NCBI RefSeq assembly: GCF_040548815.1
Contig: NZ_JBEPSM010000001.1
Location: 124,001 to 188,000 of the forward strand
Direction: 5' to 3'
DNA: 64,000 bases
DNA from: Kaistia defluvii
GTDB taxonomy: Bacteria > Pseudomonadota > Alphaproteobacteria > Rhizobiales > Kaistiaceae
In this document: piece by piece, positions 54,015 to 62,977 of the stretch
Numbering within the stretch: position 1 is the stretch's first letter
Layout of the letters: the number at the start of each line of letters is the position of its first letter
Notes under the pieces: model-generated
Database searches by the model: none
What the model saw: the letters and a program-made list of their open reading frames with translations, nothing else
What the model was told of the DNA's origin: nothing
Translations under genes and position numbers: made by a program

Positions 54015-54500
54015 TCAGGAGGGCTGGGCGGAGAAGGCGAGGGCGGTGATCGGGTGCATCGCCTCGTGGTCGAGATCGAGGAGCCCGCGCAGCTGGCCGC
54101 GATCCTTGGCGACGTCGGCGATGGTGTAGCTGTCGAGAACGGCGAAGAAGGCGCGCAGCGCTTCCGCCAGAATCTTGTTCACACCGCAGGAATCGACCAG
54201 CGGGCAATCGCGGTTGGCCGTGTCGAAGCAGTCGGTGAGGAAGAAGTTGCTCTCGGTGGCGCGGACGACCTCGCCGATCGAGATCTCATGCGCCGAGCGG
54301 GCGAGCCGGATGCCGCCATTGCGGCCGCGGATGGTCTCGACGAAGCCGCTCTCGACGAGGACGTGCATGATCTTGAAGAGATGCAGCTCGGAGATGCTGT
54401 AGGTCGATGCGATATCCTTGATCCGGCTGTTGCTGCCTGGGTTGGCGGCGCAATAGAGCAGGATGCGGATGGAATAGCTGGTCTGTTGGGTCAGGCGCAT
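54015..54500 (-). CDS. rirA: Rrf2-family iron regulator RirA
   Basis: A 161-aa regulator with an N-terminal winged helix-turn-helix (MRLTQQTSYSIRILLYCAAN, SISELHLFKIMHVLVESGFV, ETIRGRNGGIRLA) and three cysteines in CFDTANRDCPLVDSCGVN that bind an Fe-S cluster. This Cys arrangement and the sequence CPLVDSCG match RirA, the iron-dependent repressor of rhizobial iron uptake. It is on the same strand as, and 112 bases upstream of, the secreted-protein/tonB genes, whose control region has an IRO box. Confidence 0.92.
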   Translation of the reverse strand: MRLTQQTSYSIRILLYCAANPGSNSRIKDIASTYSISELHLFKIMHVLVESGFVETIRGRNGGIRLARSAHEISIGEVVRATESNFFLTDCFDTANRDCPLVDSCGVNKILAEALRAFFAVLDSYTIADVAKDRGQLRGLLDLDHEAMHPITALAFSAQPS

Positions 54501-54689
54501 GGCGTCCCTCTTCTACCCCCGGCCGAGCCCGCGCGCCGGAATCGGGCGCCGCTCGAGCGGTCGTTAATACCTTCTCTTTAAAGTCTTGTTTTCCGGAGTT
54601 CAACCAAATCGACTCTTCCGGCTCGGGAAGCGGCGCCTTGCGGCCGATTTTCGCGCCTTCCGCTGGTCAGTTCCGGCTCTCTCGCGCCG

Positions 54690-54728
54690 GGCAAAACAAA
54701 AGCCCGGAAGGCGAACCTTCCGGGCTTC
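54690..54728 (-). terminator. Terminator of the ABC ATPase gene
   Basis: On the minus strand AAGCCCGGAAGG pairs with CCTTCCGGGCTT around GCGAA-type loop, followed by TTTTGTTTTGC. It lies downstream of the ATPase stop at 54784. Confidence 0.85.
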
Positions 54729-54783
54729 GTCACTGCGATGCAGCGAATTCGCGGATATCCGGGGGCAGGGCCCCCGAAGGATC

Positions 54784-55878
<1,095 letters not shown>

Positions 55879-56294
55879 TAATCAAACCTCCAAGATGGAC
55901 ACGCAAACGGGCGCGGCCGTCGAGACAGCCGCAATCCCACAAGCAGGATCATTCCTCCATACCTACCGTCCACGATCGCGGGGCTTGAGTAAAGTCCCGA
56001 AATGCAGCCGCAGCGCCGGGTGCGGGTGATCGATTGGGTCCTATGCCCACGAAGGCGCAACCCTGGGTGCCCGCCACGACGGCAATCGCGCGCAAGGCTG
56101 GGTTTCCCTTGCCCGATTCCGCGAGGTCGTGCCTCGAAACCGGGCGGATTTCCGCCGCGCCATCTAAGACTGATCTGTTGATAGTGCGACGGCGACCTAT
56201 TTTCACCTTGCGGGAGACTGGCGGCGGAACGCCCGCAACGATCCGTTATAGTCTCTAGGCCTAAGCAAGGTGGACAAATTCGCGGTGCGCGAGG
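55879..56294. other. Intergenic stretch upstream of the ABC ATPase
   Basis: About 415 bases between two leftward genes; should contain the ATPase promoter. No gene, repeat or hairpin stands out. Confidence 0.45.
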
Positions 56295-56513
56295 CTATCG
56301 CGGGCGACGGGCAATCTCGACTGCGGCCGCGATCAGGCTTGCGGAAACCTCCTTGCCGAAGGTGTTGACGGTGATGTGACCATCATCCGGAATGCTGACG
56401 TCGAAGAGCACATCCCCTTCGTTTGAAAGCACCTCCAGGCGTATGCCGTCGAAGCTCACATCCGTCGCCCATTGGTATTCCACCGTGCGACCTTCGAATT
56501 TCAGCGCTCCCAT
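56295..56513 (-). CDS. Small uncharacterised protein, 72 aa
   Basis: A 72-aa protein with a beta-rich look (KFEGRTVEYQWATDVSFDGI, LEVLSNEGDVLFDVSIPDDG) and a C-terminal helix (VSASLIAAAVEIARRPR). No signal peptide or membrane segment. It is not family-assigned; balanced composition and regular strand pattern favour a real gene. Confidence 0.55.
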   Translation of the reverse strand: MGALKFEGRTVEYQWATDVSFDGIRLEVLSNEGDVLFDVSIPDDGHITVNTFGKEVSASLIAAAVEIARRPR

Positions 56514-56775
56514 ACAGAGAGCTTATCGCAGCCCAGCCCACTTCGCCATTGGCCCACGCCGCAGGTGCCGCCGATTCAGGCCGTCATTCCCGGCCGATTA
56601 AACCGCCGGGTGAAGATTCGGCATGACCGGACGCTTTACCAGAAGCGTAACCGCATCGAGCACATGGATCCTTCCGCACTGCGACGGCACCACGATTCTT
56701 TTTCCGCAACGCCGCGACGGAAGCGCCGGGTTCCCGCGTTGAAGGTGGGAACGGGCCACATTCACCGGACGCACC

Positions 56776-57915
56776 ATGCCGCTTTGGAAACAGATACTGC
56801 TCTGCCTTGTCGTCGTCATTCTCGCGGCAGGGGGCTGGTACGCCTTCCAGCATCGCGATTCGCTGGGCGACGGCGCCGGAGGCAGGAGTGCGTCCGCGGC
56901 CCCCGGTGGCGGCCGTCCGGGCGGCGGCGGGCCGACGCTGGTGGTGACCGAAGCCGTGACGAGCGAGGTCGAGAGCGACCAGGTGCGCTCGGTCGGCACC
57001 GTGAAAGTGCCGCGTTCCATCAACATCTACCCGCAGGTCTCGGCGGTCGTGAACGAGGTGCTGTTCAAGGCGGGCGACAAGGTTACCAAGGATCAGCCAC
57101 TGGTCCGGCTGGATGACGCCGACCAGCGCGTCGCGCTCGACCTTGCCAATATCGCCCTCAAGGATGCCCAGGCGGCGCTCGACCGCGCCCAGAAGCTCTC
57201 GGCCAGCCGCAACCTCGCGCTTTCGGCGCTGGAGGACGCGCAGTCGGTGGAGCGCAAGGCGCAGATCGCCGTGCTCGGCGCGCAGATCGCGCTGGACCGC
57301 CGCACCATCACCGCGCCCTTCGAGGGAGTCGTCGGTTTGAGCGACCTGGCGGTCGGCGATTTCGTCACCTCGTCTACGGTCGTCACCACGCTGGACGATG
57401 TCTCGACGCTGCTGGTCAGCTTCCTGGTGCCGGAGCGCTATGCCGGCCGTGTGGTGGAAGGCCTCGCGGTGACGGCGACGGCGGCCAGCAAGCCGGACGC
57501 GACCATCTCCGGCAAGGTTACCTCGGTCGATACGCGCATCGACCCGACCGCCCGCACCCTCAAGGTCGAGGCCTCGCTCGACGCGGAAGCCGCCAATGCC
57601 GTCGGCGTCAAGCCGGGCATGTCGGTGGTCGTCTCGCTCGGCTTTGCCGGCGAGAAGCGCATGGCCATCTCCGCCCTGTCGATCCAGTGGGACCGGGCCG
57701 GTTCCTATATCTGGACGGTGGTCGACGATGTGGCCAAGCGGCTGCCCATCACGGTACTGGAGCGCCAGAGCGGGCGCGTGCTCGTCTCGGGCGAGCTGAA
57801 GGAGGGCGACAAGGTCGTCGTCGAGGGCCTGCAGCGTCTGCGCGAGGGCTCGAAGGTGGCTGAATTCGCCACCGCCGCCACCGGCGCGAATGCTTCCACC
57901 GGGAAGGGCAGCTGA
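56776..57915 (+). CDS. RND efflux periplasmic adaptor subunit
   Basis: A 379-aa membrane-fusion protein. An N-terminal anchor helix (QILLCLVVVILAAGGWYAF) precedes a Gly-rich linker, a lipoyl/barrel-sandwich region (INIYPQVSAVVNEVLFKAGD, APFEGVVGLSDLAVGDFVTS), a helical hairpin (LALSALEDAQSVERKAQIAV) and beta-barrel and membrane-proximal domains. It bridges the inner-membrane pump to a TolC-like channel, which is not encoded nearby. The pump gene starts 2 bases after its stop. Confidence 0.93.
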   Translation: MPLWKQILLCLVVVILAAGGWYAFQHRDSLGDGAGGRSASAAPGGGRPGGGGPTLVVTEAVTSEVESDQVRSVGTVKVPRSINIYPQVSAVVNEVLFKAGDKVTKDQPLVRLDDADQRVALDLANIALKDAQAALDRAQKLSASRNLALSALEDAQSVERKAQIAVLGAQIALDRRTITAPFEGVVGLSDLAVGDFVTSSTVVTTLDDVSTLLVSFLVPERYAGRVVEGLAVTATAASKPDATISGKVTSVDTRIDPTARTLKVEASLDAEAANAVGVKPGMSVVVSLGFAGEKRMAISALSIQWDRAGSYIWTVVDDVAKRLPITVLERQSGRVLVSGELKEGDKVVVEGLQRLREGSKVAEFATAATGANASTGKGS

Positions 57916-57917
57916 TC

Positions 57918-60900
57918 ATGCGCACCGATGGAGCGGACCCGTCGCACGAGCCGTCGGACCCCAAGGGATCCGGCATGGATAATTCGGGCCTGATGCCGAA
58001 GGAAGGGGCGGTGCCGGGCGGCATTTCCGCGCTTTCGGTTCGGCGGCCGGTCCTGGCCATCGTTCTCAACCTGCTGATTGTCATCGCCGGTCTGGCCGCC
58101 TATCGCGGCGTCGAGATCCGTGAACTGCCGAATATCGACCAGCCGGTCGTCACGATCACCACCACCTATACCGGCGCCACGCCGGATACGATGGACAAGG
58201 AGATCACCAGCGTCATCGAGAAGGCGGCGGCCGGCGTCACCGGCTGGACCGACATCCAGTCGCAATCGACCAGCGGCCGCAGCCGCGTAACGGTGCAGTT
58301 CTCCGATTCCGTCGACATCAACGTCGCCGCCAACGATCTGCGCGATGCGGTCGGCAATGCCCAGCGCAACCTGCCGGATGACGCGGATCCGCCGACCATC
58401 GCCAAGGCGGATACCAATGGCGACGCGATCATGCGGCTTGCTGTGACGTCGCCGACGCAGAAGATCGAGGACCTCACCAAGCTGGTGAACGATGTCATCG
58501 TCGATCGCCTGAAGGCCGTCGACGGCGTCGCCGACGTGCAGATCAACGGCGATCGCTCGCCCAACATCAGCATCTATATCGATCCGATGCGGCTCGCATC
58601 CTTCGGCCTCACGGTCGCGGATCTGAAGACTGCCCTGGCGACCGTGGCCCTGGACGTGCCGGCCGGCAATCTCAAGGACACGAACCGCAACATGTTCGTG
58701 CGCGCTGACGCCAGCGTGAAGAACGCCGACGACGTCAAGGCGATCCGGATCAAGGGCGACACCCGCGTCGGCGACGTTGCCGACGTCGTCTTCGGCCCGG
58801 CCGCGAAGTCCTCCAGCCTTCAGGTCAATGGCCGCGTCGGCGTCGGTCTCGGCATCGTTCGCCAGGCGAGCTCCAATACGCTGGAAATTTCGGCTGGCGT
58901 GCGCAAGGCCATCACCGAACTGGCGACCACGCTGCCCAAGGATGTCGCGGTCCGCGTCACCTCCGATGATGCCGACTTCATCTCGGGCTCGTTTGAGGAA
59001 GTCGAGCGCAGCCTCGTGCTGGCGATCTTCATCGTCATCGGCGTCATTTACCTGTTCCTCGGCTCGCTCCGCTCGACGCTCATTCCCGCCGTCACCGTGC
59101 CGGTCTCGCTGCTCGGCACGATCGCGGCGATGTATCTGATGGGCTTCTCGCTCAACATCCTGACGCTGCTGGCGCTGGTGCTGGCGACCGGCATGGTGGT
59201 GGACGACGCCATCGTGGTGCTCGAGAACATCACCCGCTATCGCGCCCAGGGGGTCGGCGCGCGCGCCGCCGCCGTTCTCGGCGCCAAGCAGGTCTTCTTC
59301 GCCGTCATCTCGACCACGGCCACGCTGGTCGCGGTGTTCGTGCCGATCTCCTTCTTCAAGGGAACCGCCGGGCGCCTGTTCTCCGAATTCGGCTTCGTGC
59401 TCGCCTTCGCCGTCACCCTGTCTGGCTTCGTGGCGCTGACGCTGGCGCCGATGATGGCCTCGAGGCTGCTCGGCAATGGCAATCATGGCCACGACGAGGG
59501 CGGCAATTTCCTGCAGCGCGGGCTGAACGCCGTCGGCAATGTGGGCCAGCGCATCTATGAGCGCGTGCTGGATTTCTGCCTGAAGGCGCCGGCCGTCATC
59601 ATCCTGATCAGCATCCTGTTCGCGGGCGGCGCGGTGCTGGCCTTCGACATGCTGCCGCAGCAATTGACGCCGCAGGAGGATCGCGGCTCGGTCATGATCG
59701 CCATGACGACGCCGCAGGGATCGACGGTCGACTATACGCAGGGACAGATGTCGCTGGTGACGCGCGCCGTGGAACCGCTGCTGAAATCCGGCGAGGCGAC
59801 CAACATCTTCTCGGTCGCAGGCAATTTCGGCAGCCCGAGCAACGGCTTCATGATGGTGACGCTGGCCCCCTGGGGCGAGCGTACCCGCAGCCAGGCGCAG
59901 ATCGCCGCCGAGCTCAGCCAGAAGATCCGCTCGATCCCCGGCGCGATGATCAATCTGCGTCAGCCCAACAGCCTCGGGATTCGCGGCGGCGGCCAAGGCC
60001 TGACCTTCGCCGTCACGGGCGTCGAGTATGACGGCATCACCAAGGCGGCGCAGCAGCTTATCAATACGTTGGGCGCCAACCCCGCCTTCTCCAACGTCCA
60101 GCTCAACTACGACCTCAACCAGCCGCAGCTTTCGGTCGACATCAATCGCGACCGCGCCGCCGATCTCGGCATCTCGGTCGCCGATATCGGCACCATCGTT
60201 TCGACGCTGCTGGCCGGCGCCGACATGGGCAATTTCTATGTCGGCGACGACAAGATCGACATCACCGCGCTCGCCCCGGACGGCATGATCGTGACCCCGA
60301 GCGATCTGATGAACGTGCAGGTCCGCACGGGCGGCGGCACCATGGTGCCGCTGTCCTCCGTGATCTCGGTCAGCGAGGGCGCGACGTCGCCGACGCTGGC
60401 GCGCCAGTCGCTGCGTCGCGCCGTGCCGATCACCGCCACGCTCAGCCCCGGTGTCGACCTCGGCTCGGCCATGCAGATTCTGAACGAGGAAGCGGCCAAG
60501 GAATTGCCGGCCGGCATGAACATCGTGCTGACGGGCGAGGCGGCGACGCTCAACGAGACGTCGAGCGGCATCCTGCAGACCTTCATGTTCGCCGTGGTCA
60601 TCATCCTGCTGGTGATGGCGGCGCAGTTCGAGAGCTTCGTCGCGGCGGCGATCCTGTTCACCACCGTGCCGTTCGGCGTCGCGGCGGGCATCTACGCCAT
60701 CCTGCTCTCGGGTGGCTCGCTCAACATCTACACCCAGATCGGCCTCGTCATGCTGGTCGGCCTGATGGCGAAGAACGGCATTCTGATCGTCGAATTCGCC
60801 AACCAGCTGCGCGATGAAGGCCAATCGGTCCGCGACGCGATCCGCAATGCCTGCCTGATCCGGCTTCGGCCGGTGCTGATGACGATGATCGCGACCGTGC

Positions 60901-61181
60901 TGGGCGGCCTGCCACTGATCCTGACCGGCGGCGCCGGTTCCGAGGCCCGTGCGGCCTTGGGCTGGATCATGGTTGGCGGCCTCGGCGTCTCGGCCCTGGC
61001 GACTCTGTTCCTGACGCCCGTCTCGTTCCTGCTGCTGGCCGGCTTCTCCAAGCCGCGCATTGCCGAGGAGCACAGGCTGGTGGCCGAACTGGCCGAGGCC
61101 GAGGCGGAGGATTCCCGCCGGCGCGAGGGCAAGGGTCCGGAGGAAGCGCCGCCCCGCCCTCTCGCGATCGCGGCGGAATAG
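57918..61181 (+). CDS. RND efflux pump (HAE1/MdtB type)
   Basis: A 1087-aa inner-membrane transporter with twelve helices and two large periplasmic loops. SVRRPVLAIVLNLLIVIAGL is the first helix, LATGMVVDDAIVVLENITRY holds the helix 4 Asp pair of the proton relay, and LVGLMAKNGILIVEFANQLR the helix 10 Lys region; both are diagnostic of the hydrophobe/amphiphile (drug) branch rather than heavy-metal pumps. An Asp/Pro-rich N-terminal extension of about 35 residues precedes the core. It continues directly into a sigma factor gene 12 bases later. Confidence 0.94.
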   Translation: MRTDGADPSHEPSDPKGSGMDNSGLMPKEGAVPGGISALSVRRPVLAIVLNLLIVIAGLAAYRGVEIRELPNIDQPVVTITTTYTGATPDTMDKEITSVIEKAAAGVTGWTDIQSQSTSGRSRVTVQFSDSVDINVAANDLRDAVGNAQRNLPDDADPPTIAKADTNGDAIMRLAVTSPTQKIEDLTKLVNDVIVDRLKAVDGVADVQINGDRSPNISIYIDPMRLASFGLTVADLKTALATVALDVPAGNLKDTNRNMFVRADASVKNADDVKAIRIKGDTRVGDVADVVFGPAAKSSSLQVNGRVGVGLGIVRQASSNTLEISAGVRKAITELATTLPKDVAVRVTSDDADFISGSFEEVERSLVLAIFIVIGVIYLFLGSLRSTLIPAVTVPVSLLGTIAAMYLMGFSLNILTLLALVLATGMVVDDAIVVLENITRYRAQGVGARAAAVLGAKQVFFAVISTTATLVAVFVPISFFKGTAGRLFSEFGFVLAFAVTLSGFVALTLAPMMASRLLGNGNHGHDEGGNFLQRGLNAVGNVGQRIYERVLDFCLKAPAVIILISILFAGGAVLAFDMLPQQLTPQEDRGSVMIAMTTPQGSTVDYTQGQMSLVTRAVEPLLKSGEATNIFSVAGNFGSPSNGFMMVTLAPWGERTRSQAQIAAELSQKIRSIPGAMINLRQPNSLGIRGGGQGLTFAVTGVEYDGITKAAQQLINTLGANPAFSNVQLNYDLNQPQLSVDINRDRAADLGISVADIGTIVSTLLAGADMGNFYVGDDKIDITALAPDGMIVTPSDLMNVQVRTGGGTMVPLSSVISVSEGATSPTLARQSLRRAVPITATLSPGVDLGSAMQILNEEAAKELPAGMNIVLTGEAATLNETSSGILQTFMFAVVIILLVMAAQFESFVAAAILFTTVPFGVAAGIYAILLSGGSLNIYTQIGLVMLVGLMAKNGILIVEFANQLRDEGQSVRDAIRNACLIRLRPVLMTMIATVLGGLPLILTGGAGSEARAALGWIMVGGLGVSALATLFLTPVSFLLLAGFSKPRIAEEHRLVAELAEAEAEDSRRREGKGPEEAPPRPLAIAAE

Positions 61182-61193
61182 GGAAAGATTGCC

Positions 61194-61928
61194 GTGGCAT
61201 TTTCCCACCCCGATCTTCCCCGCCTCAAGGCTGCCACGGCGGCGTCGATACGCTATCGTCTGATCCCGGGCGGGAAAGCCGGCGAAAGCGTCGGCGAGGA
61301 CGATTCGAAAGGTCGGGCAGACGCATTGGCAGGCAGGGACGATCCGGGTGACGACAAGGCGATCCAGGCCGACCATGCGCTGATGCAGGCGGTGGCGGGC
61401 GGCGAGGAGGGGGCGTTCGCGCGCCTGATCCAAGCCGAGGCGCCGAAACTGACCCGCTTCGTCGCGTCCGTGCTCTCCGATCTGGCCGAAGCCGAGGAAG
61501 TCGTGCAGGAGGCGCTGCTCCGGCTCTGGAAGCAGGCCGCGACCTGGGAGCCGAACGCGCGGATCGGCACCTTCCTGCATCAGGTGGCTTATCGCATCGC
61601 GATCGACCGTCTGCGGCGGCGCCGGCCGCATCTCGATATCGACGGCTTCGACGACATTCTTGAGGACGATGCCCCGACCCCGGAGCGTCACCTCACGCAG
61701 AAGGATGATGGCCGGGTCGTCCAGGCCGCCCTCGACCAGCTGTCGGAACGGCAGCGCACCGTCATCGTGCTGGCCCACTTCCAGGAACTGGGCCAAGCCG
61801 AGGGCGCGGACATCATGGGAATTGGCGAACACGCCTATGAATCGCTCCTCGCGAGAGCCCGGCGCCGGCTGCGAAGCCTGCTCGGCGGCAAGGACGGGGA
61901 CGATCGGCAGGAAGGAATGCGATCATGA
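61194..61928 (+). CDS. ECF-type RNA polymerase sigma factor
   Basis: A 244-aa sigma-70-family factor with an unusual 65-residue N-terminal extension of low complexity. Region 2 reads FARLIQAEAPKLTRFVASVL, AEAEEVVQEALLRLWKQAAT and FLHQVAYRIAIDRLRRRRPH; region 4 is ALDQLSERQRTVIVLAHFQE and IGEHAYESLLARARRRLRSL. It probably starts at GTG 61194 with AGGGAAAG upstream. It sits 12 bases after the RND pump and overlaps the following membrane protein by four bases (ATGA). Confidence 0.9.
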   Translation: MAFSHPDLPRLKAATAASIRYRLIPGGKAGESVGEDDSKGRADALAGRDDPGDDKAIQADHALMQAVAGGEEGAFARLIQAEAPKLTRFVASVLSDLAEAEEVVQEALLRLWKQAATWEPNARIGTFLHQVAYRIAIDRLRRRRPHLDIDGFDDILEDDAPTPERHLTQKDDGRVVQAALDQLSERQRTVIVLAHFQELGQAEGADIMGIGEHAYESLLARARRRLRSLLGGKDGDDRQEGMRS

Positions 61929-62383
61929 GCAAGACATCCGGTGAAGGACGTTTTGAACTGGCAAGCGGTCCGGCAAGCCTGCAGGAAGCTGTCGATCGCT
62001 GGGGCCCCGATCTCAATCTCTGGCCCGACCTGATGCTCGTCCGCCGGGCGCGGGAGGCGTTGCTGGCCGACCGCAATTTCCGTGGGCATCGCGACCGCGC
62101 CGTGGCCGAGGCTGCCCGGCTTTCCCGCGCCGCCACATCGCTGGACAAGCGGATCGCCGATAGCGGCTCCGTCGAGCGGATCACCCGCAAGCTGCTCGAG
62201 GCGACGGGATCGAAGGTTGTTCACTGGCGTCGCCGGATCGCGGCGCTCGCCGCCGTCATGATGCTGTCGGCCGCCTTGGGCAGCGCCTTCGCCGAGATGG
62301 TCCCGGCCCAGATCGAGGCGCCGAGGGTCGATGTCGTGCAACTGGATACGCTGGTCTTCGGACCGTCAGAGGCAGACTTTTGA
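61925..62383 (+). CDS. Putative membrane anti-sigma factor
   Basis: A 152-aa protein: about 100 cytoplasmic residues, mainly helical and charged (LQEAVDRWGPDLNLWPDLML, RRAREALLADRNFRGHRDRA), one membrane helix (RIAALAAVMMLSAALGSAFA) and a short periplasmic tail. Its overlap with the sigma gene and topology fit an anti-sigma factor; I see no zinc-binding His-x3-Cys-x2-Cys motif. It overlaps the next gene by one base (TGATG). Confidence 0.7.
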   Translation: MSKTSGEGRFELASGPASLQEAVDRWGPDLNLWPDLMLVRRAREALLADRNFRGHRDRAVAEAARLSRAATSLDKRIADSGSVERITRKLLEATGSKVVHWRRRIAALAAVMMLSAALGSAFAEMVPAQIEAPRVDVVQLDTLVFGPSEADF

Positions 62384-62838
62384 TGGCTTTCAAGATCGAA
62401 CCCAAGACCCGGCGCACCCTTTTGTGGGGTCTGCTCGTCGTGTCCTTGGCCGTCAATGCCTTTTTCATCGGCGCGACCGTCACGGATCTCGCGCGGTTCC
62501 GGCTGGGCTCCGAGGACAAGAGCCCGCGCATCATCCGCACCGAACTGCGCTGGCTCAAGGACCGCTTGTCGCCTGACGCGATCGACAGCATCGAGACGCA
62601 GTTGAATGTCCTCAAGCCGGATATCCTGGCGCGGCTCGACCGCCTGAAGACCTTGCGGGGCGAACTCAACGCGCTCGTCGCTGCGCCGACGCCGGACAAG
62701 GCGGCGATCGATGCGCATCTGCGCAACATCCGCATCGAGGTCGGCGCGATGCAGGAGCAGGTGCAATCGCGCACCTTCGAGGCGCTCCTCAACCTGCCGC
62801 CGGAACAGCGCGCGGCGCTCGCTAGACCCGCGAACTAG
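62383..62838 (+). CDS. Membrane-anchored periplasmic Spy/CnrX-like sensor protein
   Basis: A 151-aa protein with a short basic start, one membrane helix (LLWGLLVVSLAVNAFFIGAT) and a helical periplasmic part (IIRTELRWLKDRLSPDAIDS, LARLDRLKTLRGELNALVAA, RTFEALLNLPPEQRAALARP) of the kind annotated as Metal_resist/Spy. It has only one His and few Met, so metal ligands are not evident. With the sigma and anti-sigma genes it forms a set like CnrH-CnrY-CnrX. It probably senses an envelope signal. Confidence 0.7.
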   Translation: MAFKIEPKTRRTLLWGLLVVSLAVNAFFIGATVTDLARFRLGSEDKSPRIIRTELRWLKDRLSPDAIDSIETQLNVLKPDILARLDRLKTLRGELNALVAAPTPDKAAIDAHLRNIRIEVGAMQEQVQSRTFEALLNLPPEQRAALARPAN

Positions 62839-62928
62839 CGGCGGCTGGTTCTTCCGGCAGACTCGCTGAGGCAAGCACCGTCTCAACAGCTGGTTGGGGT
62901 GCGAAGCCTTTGAATCCTGCCAACCCAA

Positions 62929-62966
62929 ACGAAAAACGGGGCCGCAAGCGGCCCCGTTTTCATTCG
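62929..62966. terminator. Bidirectional terminator between convergent genes
   Basis: AACGGGGCCGC pairs with GCGGCCCCGTT around a AAG/CTT loop; AAAAAC-type A-run on the left and TTTTCATT on the right, so it terminates both the sigma operon and the oxidoreductase gene. Confidence 0.85.
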
Positions 62967-62977
62967 TGCAGGGAGGA

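Noticed and set aside
56514..56775. An ECF promoter before the RND adaptor gene
   Set aside because: A GGGAAC segment occurs shortly before the start codon but no matching -10 element at the expected spacing was found.
57705..61832. A 1375-codon open frame antisense to the RND pump
   Set aside because: Same cause as other antisense frames: high third-position GC of the sense gene. The sense strand has diagnostic RND motifs throughout.
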